This document shows, one piece after another, positions 1-5,228 of a DNA stretch of 8,608 nt. How positions within the stretch are numbered: the stretch's first letter is position 1; every line of letters begins with the position of its first letter. Origin of the DNA: an uncultured Gemmatimonadaceae bacterium (lineage in GTDB: Bacteria; Gemmatimonadota; Gemmatimonadetes; Gemmatimonadales; Gemmatimonadaceae); contig CATPBD010000048.1 in assembly GCA_955652265.1 (NCBI GenBank), forward strand, positions 1 through 8,608. Direction: 5' to 3'. A program made the position numbers and the translations under genes. The notes below the pieces were generated by a model. That model worked only from the letters and a program-made list of their open reading frames with translations, had not been told where the DNA came from and did no database searches.

Positions 1-116
1 GGAGACAGTTTTCTCTTGAGCGCGGGATGAATCGGTTTAACTGATGCGATCGTCTTGCCCAGCGCGGCTCGACCAAGACGCCGAGCGGCGCGTTCCACCT
101 CAGGAAGCTCAGGCAT
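1..116 (-). CDS. mutM: Formamidopyrimidine-DNA glycosylase (Fpg/MutM family), 5' part only
   Basis: This is the start of a base-excision repair enzyme that removes oxidised purines such as 8-oxoguanine and nicks the abasic site. Only the first 38 codons are present and the gene continues past the left edge. The N-terminus reads MPELPEVE, the family signature. In the family, Pro2 (N-terminal after Met removal) is the Schiff-base nucleophile and Glu3 is the second catalytic residue, and both are visible. It is followed by the helix ERAARRLGRAALGKTI and then a strand with HPALKRKLS, as expected for the first helix and strand. LPEVE rather than the EGPE of Nei favours Fpg. A TAG codon directly precedes the ATG, so no longer start exists in this frame. 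No clear Shine-Dalgarno is seen. The start lies 19 bp after the stop of the upstream MEDS regulator on the same strand, which suggests co-transcription. The zinc finger and the rest of the fold are off-window. Confidence 0.85.
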   Translation of the reverse strand, partial: MPELPEVERAARRLGRAALGKTIASVKPIHPALKRKLS

Positions 117-135
117 CTAGTCCGCGCTCAGAATC

Positions 136-909
136 CTATGCGAGTGTCCTTCCCATTGGAAACTTGAACGTGTCCTGGTGGTCCTTGAGCGCGTCCAAAA
201 GCTCGACCCCGGCGAACTTTCGCGCGTCGTACGCACAGAGCGCCACTACCGGGAAACGCGGAACGATCAATCGCTCGAATCCGACCCCCAACTCGATCAT
301 TTCTTTCGCTGACACCAGAAGGCGAAGCCCCCACATGTCGCCCACGACACGGAACGAGTCGACGCCCTCGTCCTCGGCCTTTTTCATCGCGGTCTCGAAG
401 AAGCGGCACTGGGCCGCTGGGGATTTCTGGTGCGCGCTCACGATCAGCCGGCCAGCCTTGATGTCCGAGTCCAGTGAAGGGCGCTTCACCTTCATCGCTT
501 GCACGACGTCTCCCTGCACGTCCGATGGAGCCACGAGGAAGCAGACACTCCCCTTCTGCAATCCTTCGAGCAGAAACGGCACCGCAAGGTCGAGCCGGCC
601 GGCGTCGGTTCCGTAAATGCCACACAGGTGATTTCCGTGGATTGTCGCGAGTGGTTCGTCCTGCACCGATTCCTGTTGCCAGGATTGCACGTTCATTGAT
701 TCCCCCTGCCCGTTCGCCGGGTGTTGCGCAGTAGCTGGTTGTTCCATGAATGCCAACAGGTCGGCGCGACGAAATCGGCGCTCGCGTCGCCGGCCGATAC
801 GAAGGCATGGCAGTATGCCCTTATTCGTCCACCGGCGGAGCGATGTCTCGCTCACATTCAGAAACCGAGCCGCTTCGCTGATATCGAGGAGCTCGATTGC
901 GTCGATCAA
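136..909 (-). CDS. HTH-MEDS transcriptional regulator (DcmR-like), copy A
   Basis: A predicted cytoplasmic one-component regulator of 257 residues. Residues 1-56 form an excisionase/MerR-type helix-turn-helix: DISEAARFLNVSETSLRRWT, then a basic wing GRRRERRFRRADLLAFME. A low-complexity linker (about 57-88) leads to a MEDS domain (about 90-257), the sensory domain named from methanogens, methylotrophs and DcmR. Visible hallmarks are H94-x-C96-x-x-Y99, the strand FLLEGLQKGSVCFLV and the late CAYDAR segment at 225-230. MEDS domains are thought to bind small organic ligands; no ligand can be read here. The start is a TTG at 909-907 with a stop two codons upstream. It aligns exactly with the ATG of the neighbouring paralogue, and both have an AGGT 8-9 nt upstream. 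It probably shares a transcript with the downstream glycosylase gene. The function as a regulator is firm; the regulon and signal are unknown. Confidence 0.9.
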   Translation of the reverse strand: MIDAIELLDISEAARFLNVSETSLRRWTNKGILPCLRIGRRRERRFRRADLLAFMEQPATAQHPANGQGESMNVQSWQQESVQDEPLATIHGNHLCGIYGTDAGRLDLAVPFLLEGLQKGSVCFLVAPSDVQGDVVQAMKVKRPSLDSDIKAGRLIVSAHQKSPAAQCRFFETAMKKAEDEGVDSFRVVGDMWGLRLLVSAKEMIELGVGFERLIVPRFPVVALCAYDARKFAGVELLDALKDHQDTFKFPMGRTLA

Positions 910-932
910 TTTCCGCTACCTGAGTGGTTCAT
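906..932 (-). other. Eight-codon upstream ORF ending on the TTG start of regulator A
   Basis: An ATG at 932-930 on the minus strand opens an eight-codon frame (MNHSGSGN) whose TGA overlaps the TTG start of regulator A as TTGA. An AAAGGG(A) purine run lies 7-8 nt before this ATG, a better Shine-Dalgarno than the one facing the TTG itself. The arrangement could couple initiation at the weak TTG to termination of the leader. The paralogous regulator has no matching leader. A chance occurrence is quite possible at this length. Confidence 0.25.
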
Positions 933-1055
933 CCAGCAGTCCCTTTGGACCCGAAAAGCAATTTAACCTTCCGGAATCGAACCAGCCGGCTCTGCGATTC
1001 ACATCATCCCTACCTGCCTAGCAAAGAGCCGTATGAGGCATGTCATTGCGTGCAG

Positions 1056-1814
1056 CTATGCGAGCGCCCTCTCGAGAGGATACCGGAACGTATCGCGATG
1101 CGCCTTGAGCGCGTCCAGTACATCCACCCCGGAGAACCGTCGCGCATCGTAGGCGCAGATCGTCACCACTGGATATCGCCGCGCAATGAGCTGGTCGTAA
1201 GCAGCCTCATACTGGGCGAATCCGTCCGCACTCGACTTTCTGCGCATCTCCCACGTGTCGCCGAAGACGCGGAACGACTGCGTTCCTGCCGCGACACCCT
1301 CTTTCAGCCGCTCCTCGAAGTCTTTGATCTGCGCACGCGGGTTTCTCTGGTAATCTGAGAGCAGGAGTTTTCCGGCGCTGATGTCCCGCTCCAGCGATGG
1401 CCGCTTTCCCTTCAAATGCCTGAGGATGTGTTTGGTCGAGCGCGCTGAGGCCACGAGGTAAACCATGCTGCCTTCCTGCAATCCGTCGAGCAGGAAGCGA
1501 ACCGCAAGTGTGACACGACCGAGATCGCTCCCATAGAACGCACACAGGTGACCTCCGTGCGTCAGCGTGATCGACTCTTCGACCGGCCGCACCAGCGCTA
1601 GCGGGGCCGGATGCGCGCCCGCCCGACTCGAGGGCGGCGGTTGATCTTCCATGAACGCGAGCAGGTCGGCGCGGCGAAATCTGCGCTCCCGCCGCTGGCC
1701 GACGCGAAGACATGGCAACGCGCCCGCATTCGTCCACCGGCGGAGCGATGTCTCGCTGACGCTGAGGAACTGGGCGGCTTCGCCGATATCGAGCAGATCG
1801 TTTGCGTCGGTCAT
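1056..1814 (-). CDS. HTH-MEDS transcriptional regulator (DcmR-like), copy B
   Basis: Paralogue of the neighbouring regulator, 252 residues from the ATG at 1814. The helix-turn-helix (residues 1-56) matches copy A at 46 of 56 positions by hand count, including all of VSETSLRRWTN and RRERRFRRADLLAFME, so both proteins should recognise very similar DNA. The MEDS domain (about 85-252) keeps H89-x-C91-x-x-Y94 and CAYDARRFSGVDVLDALK but is clearly more diverged, which suggests a different or shifted ligand. An in-frame GTG at 1823 would add three residues (MPW). The ATG is preferred because it has TTAGGTG 7-8 nt upstream and aligns with the start of copy A. It is the first gene of the leftward group and lies 146 bp before copy A. 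It is divergent from the two-component block on the plus strand. Possible auto- or cross-regulation through the shared HTH is inference. Confidence 0.9.
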   Translation of the reverse strand: MTDANDLLDIGEAAQFLSVSETSLRRWTNAGALPCLRVGQRRERRFRRADLLAFMEDQPPPSSRAGAHPAPLALVRPVEESITLTHGGHLCAFYGSDLGRVTLAVRFLLDGLQEGSMVYLVASARSTKHILRHLKGKRPSLERDISAGKLLLSDYQRNPRAQIKDFEERLKEGVAAGTQSFRVFGDTWEMRRKSSADGFAQYEAAYDQLIARRYPVVTICAYDARRFSGVDVLDALKAHRDTFRYPLERALA

Positions 1815-1844
1815 CCAGGGCACCTAAGGGGGTTTACCGGATAG

Positions 1845-1902
1845 TCCGCCTACACTCGTGGTTGTAATCTGTCGCCTTGCTGCGCGTTCAGGAATCCGCC
1901 TA
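1845..1902. repeat. Two TCCGCCTA direct repeats 50 bp apart
   Basis: TCCGCCTA occurs at 1845-1852 and again at 1895-1902, exactly 50 bp (about five helical turns) apart. Both copies lie in the leader region of regulator B; on the transcribed strand they read TAGGCGGA. The second copy continues as GCCTAGC (1898-1904), and this heptamer recurs at 1016-1022 upstream of regulator A. These are candidate binding sites for the twin HTH proteins. Eight-base matches in a GC-rich leader can be chance, and no convincing -35/-10 pair for the leftward transcript was found nearby. Confidence 0.3.
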
Positions 1903-1939
1903 GCGCTGCCCCAATTGCTCATCTATCCACAGTGCCGTT

Positions 1940-2007
1940 GCATAGCAAAGCATAGGCCAGGATAGGTTAGCATAGGCCCTGTTTTTGCATAACAAAGTAC
2001 AGCATAG
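1940..2007 (+). repeat. 10-bp-phased GCATAG repeat array (putative operator)
   Basis: Four units start at 1940, 1950, 1960 and 1970, at an exact 10-bp period: GCATAGCAAA, GCATAGGCCA, GGATAGGTTA and GCATAGGCCC. GCATAGGCC is repeated perfectly 20 bp apart. Two further related units follow: GCATAACAAAG at 1987-1997, which matches 10 of 11 bases of the first unit, and GCATAG at 2002-2007, set between two GTAC tetramers. The array sits on one face of the helix directly upstream of the predicted promoter, and its last units overlap the -35 and spacer. This is the usual layout of a cooperative regulator site. Candidates are the LuxR-type regulators encoded just downstream or the divergent HTH-MEDS proteins; the sequence does not say which. 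The stretch is visibly more A/T-rich than its surroundings. Confidence 0.65.
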
Positions 2008-2013
2008 TACAAT
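1985..2013 (+). promoter_or_regulatory. Predicted sigma70-like promoter for the two-component block
   Basis: TTGCAT at 1985-1990 (weak -35) is separated by 17 bp from TACAAT at 2008-2013 (5 of 6 to the -10 consensus). Transcription would begin near 2020, leaving a leader of about 34 nt before the ATG at 2054. A weak -35 next to phased upstream repeats is typical of an activator-dependent promoter, though units overlapping the core could equally mediate repression. The call is from consensus matching alone. Confidence 0.45.
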
Positions 2014-2053
2014 TAAGGACAGCTTTGGCGACCAACCCTAAACTACGCAGATA

Positions 2054-2710
2054 ATGCCAAAGCGCAACGACGCTTCCACCCCCATTCAGTTGGAGACTGT
2101 ACCTGCTGTGCGACTTTCTCGCTCCGTGACGACACCGATTCGCGTACTCATGCTCGAAGACAATGAAGCCGACGCCCAGCTCATTCGGCACGAGCTGCAT
2201 CGAGCGGGCCTGACCACGGTTACCGAGCGAATCGACTCTGAAAACGCGTTCACATCCGCCGTCCGAGATTTTGAGCCAGACGTCGTCCTGTCGGACCATT
2301 CGCTCGGCCAATTCGATTCGTTCTCAGCGCTGGAAATACTACGGGAGGTGCGTCCGACAGCGCCCTTCATCATCGTCACTGGGTCAATCACCGGCGCGCA
2401 AAGTGTCGCGTCGATACGTGCCGGAGCTGAAGATCTCGTTCTCAAGGCTTGTTTGAGCCGCCTGGCCGCGTCGATCAGCGACGCGCTCGCGATTCGGCGC
2501 CCGCTAAACAAGCTCACTGAGCGCCAGGTACAGGTGCTCAGACTCGTCACCCAAGGACATCGGACCCGCGACATCGCGAAGCGGCTCGGGCTCAGCGTCA
2601 AAACGGTCGAGAGCCATCGCGGCGAGATAATGAAGAGGCTCGGTATTCACGACGTGGTGGGTCTCGTGCGCTACGCGGTGCGAGTGGGACTCGTGGCCGC
2701 TGCTAAGTGA
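2054..2710 (+). CDS. NarL/LuxR-family response regulator (REC-HTH), copy 1
   Basis: A two-component output protein of 218 residues that should bind DNA when its receiver is phosphorylated. The REC domain spans about 28-148: acid pair E35-D36 (LMLEDNEADA), phosphoacceptor D81 in VVLSDHSL, switch Thr109 in IIVTG, and Lys131. Lys131 is followed by Ala instead of the usual Pro. A LuxR-type four-helix HTH fills about 153-215: LTERQVQVLRLV, then TRDIAKRLGLSVKTVESHR as recognition region. The ATG at 2054 has no visible Shine-Dalgarno but fits the promoter predicted near 1985-2013. A GTG at 2126 would remove a non-conserved 24-residue N-terminal tail and cannot be excluded. It is the first gene of the rightward block. 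Its paralogue follows after 101 bp. Likely partner kinases are the two encoded downstream. Confidence 0.92.
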   Translation: MPKRNDASTPIQLETVPAVRLSRSVTTPIRVLMLEDNEADAQLIRHELHRAGLTTVTERIDSENAFTSAVRDFEPDVVLSDHSLGQFDSFSALEILREVRPTAPFIIVTGSITGAQSVASIRAGAEDLVLKACLSRLAASISDALAIRRPLNKLTERQVQVLRLVTQGHRTRDIAKRLGLSVKTVESHRGEIMKRLGIHDVVGLVRYAVRVGLVAAAK

Positions 2711-2765
2711 ACCGCGCAACTGATAGGAAATCGACAGTCCAGTGATATAGAACTGACATTTCGAA

Positions 2766-2783
2766 CTCAACCATACGGTTGAG
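2766..2783. repeat. Perfect 7-bp inverted repeat between the two response regulators
   Basis: CTCAACC (2766-2772) and GGTTGAG (2777-2783) are perfect reverse complements around ATAC. No T-run follows, so this is not a standard intrinsic terminator. It lies 28 bp before the chosen start of regulator copy 2 and could be an operator, a weak attenuator or an mRNA hairpin. The 101-bp gap holding it shows no convincing promoter. Confidence 0.4.
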
Positions 2784-2811
2784 AATTGGGTCTATATGTC
2801 TCGGACCCCGG

Positions 2812-3453
2812 ATGCGATTAGTGCGAAACCTACCCACTCCGACGAGCAACACCCTCCGTGTTCTCCTGCTCGAAAACAGCGAGACTGATGCGGAGCTCAT
2901 TGCGCGGGAGCTGCAACGATCCAACCTGAGAGCGGTGATGGAGCGGGTCGACTCTGAGGAGGCGTTCACCGCCGCCCTCCAGAGCTTTGCGCCGGACATC
3001 GTCTTATCGGACCATTCGCTCGCCCAATTTGATTCTCGCGCGGCGCTGGAAATACTGCGCGCAGTGCGTCCAACCGCCCCTTTCATCATCGTCACCGGTG
3101 CGTTCACCGACGTGCAGACCGTAGCCGCGGTACGCGCCGGAGCGGAGGACCTCATTCTCAAGGCGTCCTTGGGTCGCCTTGTTCCGTCTATCAGCAACGC
3201 GCTCGCTGTACGGCGTCCGTTACAGGCGCTTACTGAGCGACAGATCGAGGTCCTCAAACTTGTCGCTCAAGGATATCGGACACGCGACATCGCCAGCCGC
3301 CTCAAGCTCGGAATCAAGACGGTCGAGAGCCATCGCTACGCAATGATGAAGCGGCTTCGCGTACACGAGGTCGCCGGGTTGGTGCGCTACGCCATTCGCG
3401 TCGGCCTCGTACCCCTTGAAATTGGATCCCGCGATCGGGTCAGCCCGGCCTAA
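2812..3453 (+). CDS. NarL/LuxR-family response regulator (REC-HTH), copy 2, with altered acid pair
   Basis: Paralogue of the upstream regulator, 213 residues. The HTH (about 140-200) matches copy 1 at 44 of 61 positions by hand count, including TRDIA and KTVESHR, so target sites may overlap. The REC domain keeps phosphoacceptor D67 (IVLSDHSL), Thr95 and Lys117. The Mg2+-binding acid pair, however, reads E21-N22 (LLLENSETDA) where copy 1 has E-D; N22 corresponds to Asp13 of CheY. Phosphorylation may therefore be weakened or the active state favoured without it. The ATG at 2812 was chosen: it leaves an N-terminal tail of about 15 residues before REC. A TTG at 2779 would add 11 residues but lies inside the inverted repeat. 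Neither start has a good Shine-Dalgarno. The C-terminus is slightly longer than in copy 1. Confidence 0.9.
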   Translation: MRLVRNLPTPTSNTLRVLLLENSETDAELIARELQRSNLRAVMERVDSEEAFTAALQSFAPDIVLSDHSLAQFDSRAALEILRAVRPTAPFIIVTGAFTDVQTVAAVRAGAEDLILKASLGRLVPSISNALAVRRPLQALTERQIEVLKLVAQGYRTRDIASRLKLGIKTVESHRYAMMKRLRVHEVAGLVRYAIRVGLVPLEIGSRDRVSPA

Positions 3454-3531
3454 GCACAACCCCTGATATCGCGACACCAACACGCGTGCTATACAAGATG
3501 GTGCAGGGTTTCTTACGCAGGTGAGGGGTGC

Positions 3532-4761
3532 GTGGTGAGAGAACCGCCGAAAGTCCTCACGTCGTCTGGCGGCGAAACGAAAGGGCAAGGTGTTGCTCTA
3601 CCCGTGATGGTATATCCGGCGCAGGATTCGCCGCTGCTCGACGCCCTCATGGACGGCGAGAGCGTCCACCAGCTGTTGGTGGATAGCCGAGGAGACTATG
3701 CGGTCTTCATGCTCGATTCCAACGGGATCGTGGCGAGCTGGAACAAGGGCGCGGAACAGATAAAAGGCTATTCGCGCGATGAGATCGTCGGCCGGCACTT
3801 CTCGGTGTTCTATCCGGCCGAGGACCGTACCCGTGGAAAGCCAGAGCGAGAGCTGGTCATCGCCGCGCGCGATGGACGATTCGAGGACGAGGGCAAGCGC
3901 GTCCGTAAGGACGGCTCGGAGTTCTGGGCAAACGTTGTACTCTCCGCCGTGCGCGATCGGACCGACGCGCTAGTAGGCTTCGTCAAGGTGACCCGTGACC
4001 TCACCGAGGAACGCGCAGCGCGGGAGCGCGCCCTTACCAATGCTCAGGCGCTCGAGGCCGTGAACGCCGAGCTCGAAGCCTTCACGTACTCCGTCTCGCA
4101 CGACTTGCGCGCGCCCATTCGCCAGATCGAGGGCTTTTCCAAAATCCTGGAGGAGCATCTGGGCAAGAGCCTCGATCCACAGGTCGAGCACTATCTCCGG
4201 CGCATTCAGGACGGCTCGCAGCAAATGGGTCGGCTCGTCGATGATCTGCTTCATCTCGCCCAGCTCGGACGGCAGCACGCAAAGCCTCGGCTCACATCAT
4301 TGGATTCGCTCATTGACGAAGTGCTGACGAACTTGCGGGCGGAAATCATGGAGCGCGACGTCAAGTGCCGAGTCGGCGCGCTGCCGACGGTCGTGTGCGA
4401 CCCTGGTCTGATGAAAGTCGTATTCACGAACCTGGTGTCGAACGCCGTGAAGTACACACGACGACGTGAGAAAGCAGTGATTGAGATCGGCCATGTGGTC
4501 AAAGATGGTGAACCGGTGATATACGTTCGCGATAACGGTGTCGGCTTCGACATGAAGTACGCGGACAAGCTCTTCGGCGTGTTCCAACGACTTCATCGCG
4601 CTGAAGAGTTCGAAGGCGCTGGAGTCGGACTCGCAACGGTCAGCCGGATCATTCGCAAACACAACGGGACCATTTGGGCCGAAGCGGCTCCGGATCAGGG
4701 AGCGACGTTTTTCTTTACGTTGGGCACCGCCGCTCCCGATGAGACGACCCATACAGGATGA
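3532..4761 (+). CDS. Soluble PAS-domain sensor histidine kinase
   Basis: A 409-residue transmitter with no membrane segment, so it should sense a cytoplasmic cue. Order: PAS about 55-158 (FMLDSNGIVASWNKGAEQIKGY and the PAC-like KVTRDLTEER); coiled linker about 160-182; HisKA about 183-248 with H190 in SVSHDLRAP; HATPase about 285-398. The N-box is TNLVSNAVKYT (N300, N304), G1 is DNGVGFD (334-340) and G2 is GAGVGLA (362-368). The HisKA type resembles kinases that pair with Rcp1-like receivers, and such a receiver is the next gene, overlapping by ATGA. The LOV cysteine motif is absent and the PAS ligand cannot be read. The start is GTG at 3532; the adjacent GTG at 3535 is equally plausible because GAGGGG lies 6 nt before it. 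TATACA at 3490-3495 could be a -10, but no matching -35 is seen. Confidence 0.93.
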   Translation: MVREPPKVLTSSGGETKGQGVALPVMVYPAQDSPLLDALMDGESVHQLLVDSRGDYAVFMLDSNGIVASWNKGAEQIKGYSRDEIVGRHFSVFYPAEDRTRGKPERELVIAARDGRFEDEGKRVRKDGSEFWANVVLSAVRDRTDALVGFVKVTRDLTEERAARERALTNAQALEAVNAELEAFTYSVSHDLRAPIRQIEGFSKILEEHLGKSLDPQVEHYLRRIQDGSQQMGRLVDDLLHLAQLGRQHAKPRLTSLDSLIDEVLTNLRAEIMERDVKCRVGALPTVVCDPGLMKVVFTNLVSNAVKYTRRREKAVIEIGHVVKDGEPVIYVRDNGVGFDMKYADKLFGVFQRLHRAEEFEGAGVGLATVSRIIRKHNGTIWAEAAPDQGATFFFTLGTAAPDETTHTG

Positions 4762-5228
4762 ATAGCAAAAGATCCATCCAGATGCTTCTGGCCGAAGACA
4801 ACGCCTCCGATGCCGATCTCATTCTGGCATCGCTCGCCAAGGTCGGGCTCGCGGAAGTGATTCACGTCGTGCACGATGGCGTGGAGACACTCGATTTTCT
4901 CTTCTGTCGTGGCGAATATGCCGATCGCCTGCAGGAGCCATCGATACGCGTGATAGTGCTCGACGTGAAGCTCCCCAAGGTCGACGGCTTCGAGGTCCTG
5001 CGAGAGCTCAAGGCGGACGCGCGCACGCGCTCCATTCCGGTCGTCATGCTTACGTCGTCGAACATCGAGCGCGATGTCGCTCGCGGCTATCAACTCGGCG
5101 TCAACAGCTACCTGCAGAAACCCATTGACTTTGAGCGGTTTCGGGAGACGGTCCGCCATCTCGGGCTCTACTGGATGACCATGAACGAGCCACCGCCTGT
5201 GTGGTCTCGCATCGGCGCCGGACAATGA
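4758..5228 (+). CDS. Rcp1-like single-domain response regulator
   Basis: A stand-alone receiver of 156 residues with no output domain, expected to shuttle phosphate between kinases or act by protein contact. Visible are E13-D14 (LLAEDNASDADL), phosphoacceptor D69 (VIVLDVKLPKVDG), Thr99 (VVMLTSS) and K121-P122. The insertion VETLDFLFCRGEYADRL between helix 2 and strand 3, and the late LGLYWM segment, are typical of the Rcp1/CheY-like group that partners phytochrome-type kinases. Its ATG overlaps the TGA of the PAS kinase (ATGA at 4758-4761), and its own TGA overlaps the ATG of the hybrid kinase. Translational coupling and a shared stoichiometry are therefore likely. The direct partner is most simply the upstream kinase, with the hybrid kinase as second candidate. 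An intact active site argues for real phosphotransfer. Confidence 0.93.
   Translation: MNSKRSIQMLLAEDNASDADLILASLAKVGLAEVIHVVHDGVETLDFLFCRGEYADRLQEPSIRVIVLDVKLPKVDGFEVLRELKADARTRSIPVVMLTSSNIERDVARGYQLGVNSYLQKPIDFERFRETVRHLGLYWMTMNEPPPVWSRIGAGQ

Noticed and set aside
44..616. Long plus-strand open frame over regulator A and the glycosylase start.
   Set aside because: Ser/Arg/Pro-rich translation without domain features, lying antisense to two well-supported genes; a shadow of GC-rich coding DNA.
966..1000. On the minus strand GGTTCGATTCC (973-983) with partial flanking stem looks like a tRNA T-arm.
   Set aside because: The flanks do not give a cloverleaf: no 7-bp acceptor partner and no anticodon arm at the right distance. 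It could be a chance match or a fragment, but neither a tRNA gene nor an attachment site can be supported.
3498..3524. Short ATG frame (eight codons) just before the PAS kinase start.
   Set aside because: No Shine-Dalgarno, no overlap with the kinase start, and such short frames are common by chance.
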